64,000 bases of DNA, taken from contig NZ_FOUX01000001.1 in assembly GCF_900114995.1 (NCBI RefSeq), positions 62,001 to 126,000 of the forward strand. The letters are read 5' to 3'. The notes under the pieces are model-generated. The model had not been told where the DNA came from. It saw only the letters and a list, made by a program, of their open reading frames with translations, and did no database searches. How positions within the stretch are numbered: position 1 is the first letter of the stretch; each line of letters opens with the position of its first letter. Both the position numbers and the translations under genes were made by a program. Positions 52,701-63,900 of the stretch are shown here, piece after piece. Origin of the DNA: Chitinophaga sp. YR627. GTDB taxonomy: Bacteria; Bacteroidota; Bacteroidia; Chitinophagales; Chitinophagaceae.

Positions 52701-54970
52701 GCAGACGTTTGCTGGAGATGATCCACCGTGAAAGAAAAAATAAAGATCAGCATACCGGAAAAACGACAGGACAGGCAATGTTGGATCTTCAGCTGGAAGA
52801 TAAGGCTGTTGAATTCTTTGCATCGATCGTAGCAGATGCATTACATCAACCGAAAGAACTGATAGATGCAGATGCCTCGCTTGATAAATATGGTATTGAT
52901 TCAGTGTTGATCACTGTATTGACAGGTAAACTGGAAAAATACTTCGGTCCCGTATCAAAGACGTTGTTTTTCGAATACCAGGACTTACGTTCTCTTACCC
53001 GGTATTTTGTTCAGACATATGGAGATCGGTTGTCCGCCTTACTGGAGACATCAAACGAAACAGATGCCGCAAAACCGGCACCGGCAAACAACAAACCTTT
53101 ATCTCCGGGAAGCAGCCGTTTTATGCGCACTACGCAGTCTTCATCAAAAGATAGGGCGGTGGCAATTATCGGTTTGTCCGGCAAGTATGCCGGGGCTGAT
53201 AATATCAATGAATTCTGGCATAATCTCAGAGAAGGGCGTAACTGTATAACGGAGATACCGGCAGAACGCTGGGACTGGAGAACCTATTTCGATCCTAAGC
53301 GCGGGAAAAAAGAATCAATGTATACCCGTTGGGGCGGATTTATAAAGGATATTGACAAGTTCGATCCCCTGTTCTTTCATATCTCTCCGGTAGAAGCGGA
53401 GAAGATGGACCCGCAGGAAAGGCTTTTCCTGGAACAGGTATATGCCGCGATAGAAGATGCTGCGTATACGCCGGCAAACCTGAACAGCAACCGTAGTGTA
53501 GGCGTATTTGCAGGTGTGATGCATGGCTTATATGCGACCGAAGCCGCTTATTGGTCTATTGCTAACAGGGTATCGTATCTGTTTAATTTTAATGGTCCGA
53601 GTCTGGCGATTGATACGGCTTGTTCCGCTTCTCTCACAGCGATCCACCTGGCCGTTCAGAGTATTCGTAGCGGCGCCTGTGAATGCGCGATCGCAGGAGG
53701 TGTGAACCTGGTGACACATCCGCAACATTTTATTGGTTTGTCAGAGATGACGATGGTATCCTCATCAGACGCCTGTCGTTCTTTTGGCGCAAATGCAGAT
53801 GGATTTGTAGATGGGGAAGGTGTTGGCGCTATCGTGTTGAAGCCTTTGCAGCAGGCAATTGAGGATGGCGATCATATTTATGGCGTCATCACGGGAACTG
53901 CTATCAATGCTGGTGGTAAGACAAATGGCTTTACTGTGCCCAACCCTGTAGCACAGGCCCAGGTGGTCAGTGCTGCACTAAAAGACGCTGGTATCTCTGC
54001 CAGATCAGTTAGTTATATAGAAGCACATGGTACTGGTACTGCATTGGGTGATCCTATTGAAATCAACGGTTTAAGCCGTGCGTTTGATCAGGATACCAGT
54101 GACAGGCAATATTGTGCTATCGGTTCTGTTAAGTCGAATATAGGGCATTGTGAAAGCGCCGCAGGTATAGCGGGATTGAGTAAAATACTGCTTCAGATGA
54201 AGCATGGTTTGTTGGCACCGTCTCTGCATGCCACTGCGACTAATCCCAATATAGACTTTAATACCACACCCTTCCGCTTACAACAAACCCTCGCACCATG
54301 GACAGGTAGACGTATCGCAGGTATCTCTTCTTTTGGTGCGGGTGGTAGTAATGCGCATTTGATCATCGAATCGTATACACCTTTTACGACTGCTGTTATA
54401 CCTGAAAATGGCCCTGTCATTATTGTGCTCTCCGGCCGTACGGCCGATCGCCTGCAGGAACTGGCAATGAATCTACTGCTGTCACTCTCCGGAGATGATG
54501 CACCTGCAGACCCCGCGGCTGTTGCATTCACTTTACAGACCGGCAGGGAAGCCATGGAAGAAAGACTTGCCATGATCGTTACTTCCATTGATGAGTTGAA
54601 AACGCATTTAACCTTATTTCTGGCAGGAGATACAGATGGATGCTTTACGGGACAGGCCAGTGTGGGAAGGACTGAAGCAGAGGAATGGAAACGTAACCAT
54701 GATGCTGACATCATGCTTCGCCGCTGGATGCAGGAGAAAGATTATGTGCAGTTGTGTCAATGGTGGGTAAAGGGATTAACGATAGACTGGAATGGTCTAT
54801 ACAATACAGGACATCCGGAAAGAATCAGTTTACCCGGGTATCCATTTGCCCGGGAACGCTACTGGTTGGAAAATAAAGAAAACGATCTGCTGGCGCAGTT
54901 GCTGGACGATATGCTGAATGACAATATCAGCATCGCCGCAGCCGCAGCAACCATAAGAAACGCCAATTAA
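46787..54970 (+). CDS. Trans-AT polyketide synthase 1: AL-ACP-KS-DH-KR-ACP-KS
   Basis: 2727 aa. Adenylation/FAAL-like loading domain (about 1-575; LLFYTSGSTSAPKGVMTTH at 164-182), which would activate 4-hydroxybenzoate. ACP (Ser622 in GLNS). KS1 (about 685-1110) with Cys856, His991 and His1032. DH (about 1290-1580): His1322 in HVIHQHKTLP, lacking the Gly of HxxxGxxxxP, and Asp1485 in LDAALQ. KR (about 1690-1920): GGAGSIG at about 1746, and a catalytic Ser/Tyr in SSVAGSLGSAGQADYAVANAF. ACP (Ser2039 in GIDS). KS2 (about 2125-2540) with Cys2279. No AT domain anywhere, as in trans-AT systems. The protein ends in LLDDMLNDNISIAAAAATIR, a docking-like helix, so module 2 is split: its KS is here and its KR-MT-ACP is on the next protein. 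Confidence 0.93.
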   Translation: MEKRTVYAPLIDALLQTAERHPNKVLFVFREGRKTVAAITGRELSAGVAAAGAVLQQSLVAQERVLLILPQGIDFIYSLLACFYANVVAIPAPAADPRQPDLVQRTLSLLEHAAAGTIITTGSFHERLAESIELDSITLLDVQELITPGNEPLPAREIGTDDLALLFYTSGSTSAPKGVMTTHAQLFAQADAGRQQWKITDHSCIVSWMPQFHNLGLNFGILAPLISSASSVLSAPGGFATSPEDWFYNITLFQGTHTAAPNFAFDLACNMVGDNALADVELSSLEAIVCGGEPVRKATYDAFFNKFSAAGLRQHVFCPHYGLSETGSASTIVPGEGIRTLSLDIAALEEGRIVYSSAGEKHKDIISCGPIPEGAIILCVDPVTSEPCAAGVAGEIWLRTQGTASGYFQLSEETAATFGAVIKGGEDIRFLRTGDLGFIEDNHLYITGRLKEVIIVNGKNYHPVDIEWTVKKYLSQLTLPLAVFADEQDGRDRVVVVQEVAADKPAAYYESVSLEILAAVAEVHTLDVSRIILAAPGSIPRTASGKVQRRACRDAFKKGQLSPLFEFATGHSVAVEKEVSHAPVDLRLVMEILQQQVFQDIPGADANRLSGLKIWGELGLNSLQYVNIAQRIATAFNRPFAPPMLFKYRNVAQLANYLYPQGMGNVAVTTHTAAEPEQTAKHQYNQKDIAIIGMHCQLPGGVNCPADLWQLLLEGRDAIRPEGAGQRLASANNWTAADFPQFGGYLEDVAGFDHTFFHISPLEAESMDPQQRKALELSWHVLEHGGYDPYALAGAPVGIYLGVHSNDYAELAATKTDVMSTYGAFLDSGLHPTMIANRVSRWFDFHGPSEVVNTACSSSLVAVHHAVNAIRKGNCNLAIAGGINILLTPRISRASHQAGMLSPDGRCKTFDEKADGFVRAEGLGAVLLKPLYQAELDGDTIYGVIRGTAVNHDGKSNSLRAPNLVAQKQVISAALADAAIPAASISYIETHGTGTALGDPIEVQALREAFEEDHAKGEAFCGLGTVKTNIGHCESAAGIAGLIKLILSMQHQQLPGILHFKRLNPFLDIAGSPFYIADATQQWQRQKDEKGNELPLRAGVSSFGFGGVNAHVILEEYTAAKRGTTAGSNGLQLIPLSARHKKQVQLQAASLLEQLTHSDEADLASVAYTLQTGRAAMESRIVFIVSDMDSLIKGLQTFLQGEPSSLFLEGQQSVSAMLSADDEDVLALLQQWFRKGKPEKIAAYWINGGYVAWKALYEGQTPVRTALPLYPFRRDQHWLRTGETQQLMTTQLHPLLHENISDFYGQRFRSSFTGREYYFSEHVIHQHKTLPAAAFIELIREGLQRSAHQTGAVVIEDICWLRPLYATDGMDVITRIEAAHDDFSFEVYSEVYDNVVVYCQGRAHFATIADAVIDLAEVRQNCNHTTISPDTYYDAFRNAGIVYGPAFSRIAAAYTGKGQVLASLAALSSGPASENVYGVSPVMLDAALQTVTALDFQHFLPEGAPAAIPFAISTVTLNRLSDELSFAWARYNDAGTIDIDVCDESGHVGISVRGLQLVRPEGLPATDNETLLFTPVWEEKSGVKNALPDRRIIWLSQETGNYEDTVKAALPESEVNILVSPSADTAERLTDYTVLLLKRIQQLLQQKEAGNTLLQIILPDDHNGHLYGSLAALLKTIQAEQPSISGQLIITDDPQGIAAMLHAENSGDDHVSVRYQQGVRKVQTWEEQTTTVTQSVWREHGVYLITGGAGSIGTVFLTEITSKLQQAVVYVSGRSAIAENAFAAFKKPRLNIIYRQTDITDQQQVISLIREIRTNHGTLNGIIHSAGLIRDNYIFSKDLKDVPAVLAPKVAGIRALDEATKDLPLDFMVFFSSVAGSLGSAGQADYAVANAFMDQYAAFRNGLCRRGQRAGRTLSVNWPLWDAGGMKMEQTIQQQLYAATGMLAMSSAAGLHAFYRAMELSCDQVMVLSGERRRLLEMIHRERKNKDQHTGKTTGQAMLDLQLEDKAVEFFASIVADALHQPKELIDADASLDKYGIDSVLITVLTGKLEKYFGPVSKTLFFEYQDLRSLTRYFVQTYGDRLSALLETSNETDAAKPAPANNKPLSPGSSRFMRTTQSSSKDRAVAIIGLSGKYAGADNINEFWHNLREGRNCITEIPAERWDWRTYFDPKRGKKESMYTRWGGFIKDIDKFDPLFFHISPVEAEKMDPQERLFLEQVYAAIEDAAYTPANLNSNRSVGVFAGVMHGLYATEAAYWSIANRVSYLFNFNGPSLAIDTACSASLTAIHLAVQSIRSGACECAIAGGVNLVTHPQHFIGLSEMTMVSSSDACRSFGANADGFVDGEGVGAIVLKPLQQAIEDGDHIYGVITGTAINAGGKTNGFTVPNPVAQAQVVSAALKDAGISARSVSYIEAHGTGTALGDPIEINGLSRAFDQDTSDRQYCAIGSVKSNIGHCESAAGIAGLSKILLQMKHGLLAPSLHATATNPNIDFNTTPFRLQQTLAPWTGRRIAGISSFGAGGSNAHLIIESYTPFTTAVIPENGPVIIVLSGRTADRLQELAMNLLLSLSGDDAPADPAAVAFTLQTGREAMEERLAMIVTSIDELKTHLTLFLAGDTDGCFTGQASVGRTEAEEWKRNHDADIMLRRWMQEKDYVQLCQWWVKGLTIDWNGLYNTGHPERISLPGYPFARERYWLENKENDLLAQLLDDMLNDNISIAAAAATIRNAN

Positions 54971-54988
54971 TTCAAATCAGCACGCACT

Positions 54989-57900
54989 ATGAAAGATTAT
55001 ATCGAACATATACTCGAAGAGATAAAACACAACCGTCTTAGTAAACAGGAGGGGCTTGAACAGATCCGTCAGTTCAGGAGTAAAGGCACCGTCGTGCAGC
55101 AGACTCCGGATGAAGGGCAGCAAACCGGTATGCAGGAATCAACGCTCATGCTGGCGCCTGTATGGGATATCGTTGCTGCTACACAGGATGTTCTGTGGCC
55201 TGCCGCAGATACATCTGTTTTACTTATTGGCGGTGATGCCAGCCGGTTTGAATGGATGCGGAAAATTTATCCTTTCTTACAACGACCTGAGCTTTCTGCT
55301 ACAGATAATGTTGAACAGCTGCTTGTGCAATTGAAGGCCATTGATAAGATCAGTCATATCTGCTGGGTCGCACCGGTTTCTTTTTCAGGTGGTTTGAGTG
55401 ATGAGCGGCTGATAGATGCGCAGTACGAGGGCGTGCTTTCCTTATTCAGGCTGACAAAAGCTTTGTTGCAGTTAAACTATGCAACGACAGGTATCGGACT
55501 GACCATCATAACAGAGCAGGCACTGGAAGTAAATCTGCGTGAAACAAATCATCCGGCTAATGCAGGCGTGCATGGTATCGCCAGTGTGATTGCAAAGGAA
55601 TATCCGTCCTGGAAGGTGCGACTGCTGGACCTGGAAGAAAATACTGACTGGGAACAGGCGGCTGTATTTAACGTTCCGCCATCGCCTGAGGGAGAGACAT
55701 TTGCTTATCGCAATACACGCTGGTTTAACAGAAAGTTCGTGCCGTATACAGCTACAGATAGCAGTGATGTAATATACAGGCAAAAAGGCGTTTATGTGGT
55801 TATAGGAGGTTCCGGTGGCGTAGGAGAAGTATGGAGTCATTATCTGGCGGATCGGTATGATGCGCAGCTGGTATGGATTGGAAGAAGAAAGGCGGATGAA
55901 GATATTCAGACCAGGCTGGAAAAATTTAAGAAAAAAAGACCTTATTATATCAGTGCGGATGCCAGTGACAGCAACGCACTGAAGGATGCATTGCAGGATG
56001 CCCAAAGGCAATTTGGTGCCGTTCACGGTATCGTACATTCCGCCCTGGAAGTGGCGGATAAAAGTATTGCCGATCTTAAGGAAGAAGAGTTTCGCCGTGG
56101 CGTGAAAGTCAAGGCAGATATAGCTGTTCGTATTGCACAGGCAGTGGAAAATGACAGGCCGGACTTTATACTTTTCTTCTCTTCTATGGCGGCATTTACC
56201 CGTGAAGCGGGGCATAGCGTATATGCTTCCGCCTGTACATTTAAAGATGCATTTGCGCTTCAATTAGCTAAGAGTACCGGTATAACTGTCAAGGTGATGA
56301 ACTGGGGATATTGGGGCGATATTGGCGCCGGTGGGCAGGTGCCAGCTTCTTTCAGGGCAAGATTGAGTAAAGCGGGCATAGGATCGATTACGGCAGAAGA
56401 TGGTATGAAGTCTCTGGACAGTCTGATGGCTGCAAATATCAGCCAGATAGGTCTGACCAAAGTAAATACAAACTTCAGTATGCCACAGCTGCTGCCTCAG
56501 ACCAGTGTGACAGCCTATACAACGAGGAGTGCTCCTGTAATTGATCGTCTGCAACAATCGGCTCGCTGGGATCAGGCGTTGGTGGATCGTATGTACAGCG
56601 AGGTAGAGGACCCTATGAATGCTATGGGTAAGTTGTTGTGTCATCTGCTGTTCGGGCAGTTACAATCGCTTGGATTCTTTCACGGCGCTATTGAGGATGT
56701 GTCAGAACAGCGTGTGGTTTCAGGAGTATTACCCATCTATTACCGTTGGCTGGAAGAGAGCTTACTGGTGTTGTCACGTCATGATTTTGTACGCCTGACG
56801 GATAACGTCTGGTATGTGACAGACTATTCACCAGTTGACATGGATGCTGTCTGGGGAGAATGGGACAGCAGGAAAGAAGCGTGGCTTAGTAATCCCCATA
56901 TTAAAGCCAAAGTTGTATTGCTGGAAGTGTCATTAAAGGCTTTGCCTGAAGTGCTGACCGGCAGGAAACAATCTACGCAGATCATGTTCCCTAATTCCTC
57001 TATGAAACTGGTGGAAGGGATCTATAAATATAATCTCGTGGCGGACTACTTCAATGAAGTACTCGCTGATACTGTAGTGGATTATCTCAATACACGTATA
57101 AAGGATGATCCGGCAGTGCGTATCCGTATCATCGAAATCGGTGCGGGTACGGGAGGTACCAGTGCAATGGTATTTAAAAAACTGGCAGGTTACCATCAGC
57201 ATGTTGCGGAATATTGTTATACAGATCTTTCAAGGGCATTTCTTATGCATGCTGACAGGGAATTTGGAGCAGAGAATCCGTTCCTGACCTACCGCATATT
57301 TGATGCGGGTAAACCGCCCGCTATGCAGGATGTACCGGTGGAAACCTATGATCTGGTAGTTGCAACGAACGTATTACACGCAACAAAAAATATCCGTGAG
57401 ACCTTAAGAAATACCAAGGCGCTATTAAAGAAGAACGGCCTGGTATTATTGAATGAACTGAGCAGTAACAATATGGTCAATCATCTGGCCTTTAGTTTAC
57501 TGGAAGGCTGGTGGCTCAGTGAAGATGAGGAATTACGTATACCGGGATGTCCGGGTCTGTTCCCGCATCAATGGCAGGAGGTACTGGAAAACGAAGGGTT
57601 TGATCATGTTATATTCCCGGCTGAAGGAACACATACGCTGGGGCAGCAGATCGTGGTGGCACAAAGCAATGGCGTGGTAAGACAGGCGATGGCAACAGAA
57701 CAACCGGTTACGGAAATTACAAGGGAAACCGCCCAGGCAGCTCCACAGGCAAAACCAGTGGAAGTAGTTTCCTCATCCGTAGCTAATGATCAGCAAAGAG
57801 AAGACAAAGTTAAAGCTGCTATTATAGACAAGCTGACTATTTCCCTGAAAATAGACAGGAAACAGATCAATGCAAATGCACCCTTTGCTGATTATGGCCT

Positions 57901-60900
57901 GGATTCTATTACAGGGGTACATTTTATAGAATTACTGAATCAGGAGCTGGCGATCAGTTTAAGTACGACCACTTTATTTGATCACAGTTCTGTGAATCAG
58001 CTGACCAGCTATTTATTAGAGACCTATCCTTCATTGGTACATACTGGTCAGATGACGGAGGTTCCGGTTACGGTCGCTGAAAAAACAGCTGTAGCGATTG
58101 CAGCAGCTACGGAACAGACAGGAAAAGAGGGGATTGCTGAGAAAGAAGCGATCGCGGTCATTGGTATCAGCGGCCGGTTCCCAGGTGCTGATAATGTAGA
58201 TGAATTGTGGGAGCACCTGGCAGCAGGTAACGACCTGGTGGGATCAGTGAAACGTTGGGATCTGTCTTCCTTTTTCCCGGATGGACGCTATTGTGACAAG
58301 GGCGGTTTTCTTGATGATATAACACGCTTTGATCCGGATTTCTTTGGCATTTCCGGATTGGAAGCGACATATATGGATCCCCAGCATCGTATTTTCCTTG
58401 AGGAGACCTGGAAGGCGCTGGAAGATGCCGGTTATGCGGGAGCGGATATGGAGGGTAAGACCTGCGGTATCTATGTGGGTTGTCATGCCGGAGATTACCA
58501 GGATCTGTTTAGCGGACATGAACCGGCACAGGCCATGTGGGGCAATGCCAGTTCAGTAGTCCCTGCACGTATTGCTTATTTTCTGAACCTGAAAGGACCG
58601 GCAATCTCGGTAGATACGGCTTGTTCCAGTTCGCTGATGTCAATACATCTGGCCTGTCAGGGGCTATGGACCGGAGAAACACAGATGGCGATAGCCGGGG
58701 GCATATTTGTACAGAGTACGCCTAAGTTCTATGTGTTTGCCAACCGGGCGGAAATGTTATCCCCTACGGGGCATTGTCACACTTTCGATGAAGCGGCAGA
58801 TGGTTTTGTGCCTGGTGAAGGTGTGGGTGTTGTTATACTGAAACGCTTAAGTGAGGCATTGGCGGCCGGAGACCATATTTACGGTGTAATAGCAGGATCG
58901 GGTATTAACCAGGATGGTACGACCAATGGTATTACTGCGCCAAGTGCAATATCCCAGGAACGACTGGTTTCAGATGTATATACTTCTTTTGGTATAGACG
59001 CTGCTTCCGTGCAGATGATCGAGGCACATGGAACGGGTACCCGTTTAGGAGATCCGATTGAGTTCGAAGCAATAACAAGGGCTTTCAGAAAACAAACTAA
59101 TCTTAGCGGATATTGCAGCATAGGCTCTATTAAAACCAATATAGGACACACTTCTGCAGCGGCAGGCGTGGCTGGGCTAATAAAGGTATTACTCTCGCTG
59201 AAGCATAAAAAGATACCGGCTTCTCTGTATTACAAGCAGGGTAATCCGCGTATCAATTTTAATGACAGTCCGTTTTATGTAAATACAGTACTAAGACCAT
59301 GGGATATAAATGCCGGCAAAAAACGCATGGCGGCTGTAAGTTCCTTTGGTTTTAGCGGCACGAATGCGCATCTGGTCATAGCAGAGGCGCCTGATGCAAC
59401 TGTGAGCAGCATACAACAGCCAGCATATCTGGTGGTATTGTCAGCCAGATCGGCGGAGCAACTCCGTCAGCAGGCGGATATGCTGGCTATTGCTATCGGA
59501 ACACACCAGTATCAAACAGCGGCTATCAGTTATACGCTGCTGAACGGAAGGAGACACCTGACGCATAGACTGGCTTGTGTTGTAACAGATAGTGCTGAGC
59601 TGAAGCGCTTACTTGAACAGTGGCTGGAAAAAGGAAAAGTTGCCGGTATATACACAGGCATAGTAGCTGATGGAGAGGAAGGTAGCCAGACTGCGCTAAA
59701 GCAATATGGTAATGAGTGCATTGCTTTTTGTCGTAGTTCACCCGCAAAACAGGAATTCCGGGAGAAACTGGTAGTTGTCGCGGAATTATTCACACAGGGC
59801 TATCAGTTGAAATACGGGAGTCTGCTGGAGAATGGTCATCGTATATCACTACCATCTTATCCGTTTGTTAAAGAGCAGTATTGGTTACCCGATACAGCAC
59901 CACAATCTGGAACAACATCATTAAACGGTGTCTTGCATCCTATGCTGCACCGTAATATATCCAGTCTGTCATTCACACGTTATGAATCCACTTTTACAGG
60001 AAAGGAATTTTTCCTATCAGATCATGTTGTCAACGGAAAACATATCCTGCCTGGTGTCGCCTACCTGGAAATGGCCAGAGAAGCAGTAGCGCAGGCGCTC
60101 ACGGATCATGGAGGGCCACTGCCTGATGTACGCCTGCAAAATATTACCTGGTTACAACCTTTTGCTGTGAATGGTCATCCGGAATCTTTACAGGTACGGC
60201 TGCAGCAGTTACAGGATACACAGGTATCTTTTGAGATATTCAGTAAGAATGGGAATACGGAGTTTGTGCATAGTCAGGGTCAGGCGGTTCCTGTTGCTAA
60301 ACCAGTGTTGCCTGCACAGTCTATAGAAGCCATAAAAGCCGCTTGTCATCTCTATCAGTTATCGGGTGAGCAGTGTTACCTTGCATTCACCGCAATGGGT
60401 CTTGCTTACGGACCTGCCCACAAATGCATAGAAGAAGTATTTGTAGGACGTGACAAGGTGCTGGCCAGATTGGTTGTGCCGGAAGTTATCGCCACTACCA
60501 GTGATGCTTATACCTTTCATCCGGCCCTGCTGGATGCTGCTTTACAGGCAGCCATGGCATTGAATACAGATCTGAGGGAACCTTCCCGTATTGCACCGGA
60601 TAGTTTGGCCCTGCCGTTTATATTACAGGAAGCTGAGGTCGTTGAAAAAATAACGACACCGGTCCTGTGGGTAATTGCCCGTAATAGTGCAGAGAGCAGG
60701 CCTGGTGAACAAATTGTAAAACTGGACGTAGACGTCTGCGATGCAACGGGCCGTACGCTGGTGAGATTACGCGGTTTTTCGGCCAAAATACCACAACGTC
60801 ATTCAGGTGTAGCCGTGAATAGTCCGGCGACAGTGGCTGACCAAACATCATATACATCATTGTTAACGCCTGTATGGAATGAGCTGCTGCACTGGACGCC

Positions 60901-63900
60901 TGTGAACAGTCACCTGTCTAAAGCAGCTACTGTTGCAATAGCAGGTGGTACGGATGCAGCCGTCGCCCAGGTACGCGCACACTTCCCACAAAGCAGCATA
61001 TTGGCTATCAGACCTGAAGAAACGGTAAATGCCATTGTGGAAAGGTTAAATGGTTTTGGTCCTGTTGATCATCTGGTATGGATAGCCCCATATACGCATT
61101 TTGAGACGATTACAGACAGTGGCATTATCAGCACGCAACAAACTACTGTCCTGGCATTATTCCGGCTTATAAAGGCTTTATTAGCTGTAGGATATGGCAT
61201 AAGAGAACTGCAATGGACGATTATCACAGTAAAGGCGCAGGCAATTAATAAACATGATCATATACAGGCAGCAGCCGCAGGAATACACGGGCTGGCCGGA
61301 TCTATGGCAAAAGAATATGGAAACTGGGCCGTCAGGATTGTTGACGTGGATGACCAGTACCATCTGCCTGTAGGGGATCTATTCTCTTTACCTGCGGATA
61401 AAGCAGGCGATGCTTACGCATTTCGTCAGGGTGCCTGGTATCAGCAACGATTACTGTCTATTCCTCCAACCAGGAATGACGCCCCCGTATATCGGCAGGG
61501 TGGCGTATATGTCGTAATTGGAGGCGCGAGCGGTATAGGTAAAGCCTGGAGCGAGCATCTGGTAAGCGCATATCAGGCGCAGATCGTCTGGATAGGAAGA
61601 CGTCCGGAAGATACGGCTATACAGGCGGCAATATCAGTACTGAAGGCTGCAGGTAAGGCCCCTGTATATATACAGGCTGATGCCACCAATGAAACATCTC
61701 TTGCAGCTGCCTGTCGTGAAACAGAACAGCGCTTTGGACGCATACATGGCATTGTACATTCAGCCATCGTTTTGCAGGATAGAGGTTTAGCGAGTATGGA
61801 GGAGACACAGTTCATGGCGGGATTGTCGCCAAAGGTGGATGTCTGCGTGAACATAGCGAAAGTATTCAGACATGTACATCCTGATTTTGTATTGTTCTTC
61901 TCTGGTATTATGTCCTTTATCAAAGCAGCAGGACAAAGTAATTATGCGGCAGGTTGTACATTCAAAGATGCGTTTGCGCATCAGCTGGCAACAGAATGGC
62001 CGGTGAGTGTAAAGGTGATGAACTGGGGATATTGGGGTACACTGGGGATTGTTGCTTCCAAAGAGTACCAGGACCGGATGACGGCAGCGGGTATTCTTTC
62101 TATCAGTCCGGAAGAAGGTATGAGGGCATTGGACACATTAATGACCGGATCCTTCGGACAGATCGCTTTTGCAAAGACAACCCAGGCTGTACCGCTGATA
62201 GCTATGCTGCCATCTGAAAAAGTAGCGATTTATAATAATACGATCCCTTCATTAATAGGTGCTTTGGGTAATGCTGCACAACAGACCAATGCCGAAAGCG
62301 ATACATTATATAATGCTGTACTGAGCGAATTGTCAGACAGAGCCGCATTACTTTTTGGCGCTGTTGCGGATGGAGTAGATCCTGATGCACCCTTAACAGA
62401 GTATGGTTTTGATGAATTGGCGCTTGCAGGTGTACTTAATCACCTGAATGAGCGTTACGGTTTGCAGTTGGTGCCGTCTATGTTTGCCGAAAATATCACT
62501 TTCAGACAGGCGGCTACACAGGTGGCAGGTCTTCGTCCAGGTACATCGGCAATTGCTGCTGCTTATGAAGAGAAAGCAGATCGTATACGAAGGACGGTAT
62601 TACCGCATATGCAGGAAATGGATGCTATGCTGGCGAAGGTGCTCTGGAGTATACTGGGAAGTATGGGACTGTGGCGTGAGCAAGTGGTAACGGTTGATAG
62701 TCTGCTGTCAGGGACTACAATACGTCCCGGCTTCCGCAGATGGCTCGAGGAGAGTCTGGAGGCACTGGTAAGAAAAGGATATCTGCTTGCAGAAAAAACG
62801 GGTTACACTGTGCAACAGACATTTTCATCTGCTCCCGATGTAGTATGGTCCGAATGGCATCAGCAAAAAACAGCATGGCTTAATAATCCGTCTTTACAGG
62901 CCCGTGTAAAACTGCTGGAGGAAACACTAAAAGTATTACCAGAGATATTGACGGGTGAGATAGCAGCTACCAGTGTTCTTTTCCCGGGATCTTCCATGGA
63001 AAGGGTAGAAGGCATCTATAAACACAATCTGGTATCTGAATATTTTAATGAAGTACTGAGCGCTACGCTGCTTGAATACCTGCGACTCAGGAAGGAGCAG
63101 GACCCTGCTATGAAAGTCCGCATTCTGGAAGCTGGCGCAGGTACAGGAGGCACGAGTTATACAGTGCTTCATCAGTTAGCTCCTTATAAGGCGCATATTG
63201 CCGAGTATTGTTATACGGATGTGTCAAAGGCATTCTTACAGTTTGCAGAGCAAACTTATGGCCCTTCATTCCCTTATCTTACCTATCAGCTTTTTGATGT
63301 TGAAAAGCCCATTGAGGAACAAGGGATACCGGCAGGTGCGTTTGATATCGTTATTTCAGCAAATGCCCTGCATGCTACGCATAATATCCGGCAAACGCTG
63401 CGGAATATTAAGGCAGGCATGAAAAAGAACGGTTTGTTACTGCTGAATGAAATGTGTGTAAATCCGTTATTCCCGCACCTGACATTTGGTTTACTGGACG
63501 GATGGTGGCTGTATGAAGATCCTGCACTACGTATGCCGGGATGTCCGGGACTATCACCTGCATCCTGGAAACGTGTGATGGAAGAGACGGGACTGGATCC
63601 GGTAGTATTTCCTGTAGCAGCAGCAGCCGATCTTGATTTTCAAATTATCGTGGCAGAAAGTGATGGGGTTGTAAGACAACCGGAACAACAGCGAACATCA
63701 GTAGTAGTTACGCCAACGGTGGCGCCGCCTCTTGCTATGCGAAACGAGGCGCCGCAGCCAGCACCTAAGCCTTTACAGCAGGTGACAGCGGTAGCCACGG
63801 GTGTTACAGATCAGATGATAGAAGAGCATATACGCATGGTTCTCCACGAAAGTATCGCAACGGTGCTGATGATCAAAGAAGACAGGATACTGGATGAAAG

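Noticed and set aside
47483-54714. Many minus-strand and alternate-frame ORFs inside the PKS genes
   Set aside because: Shadows of the long coding frames; the PKS domain motifs are continuous in the plus frames.
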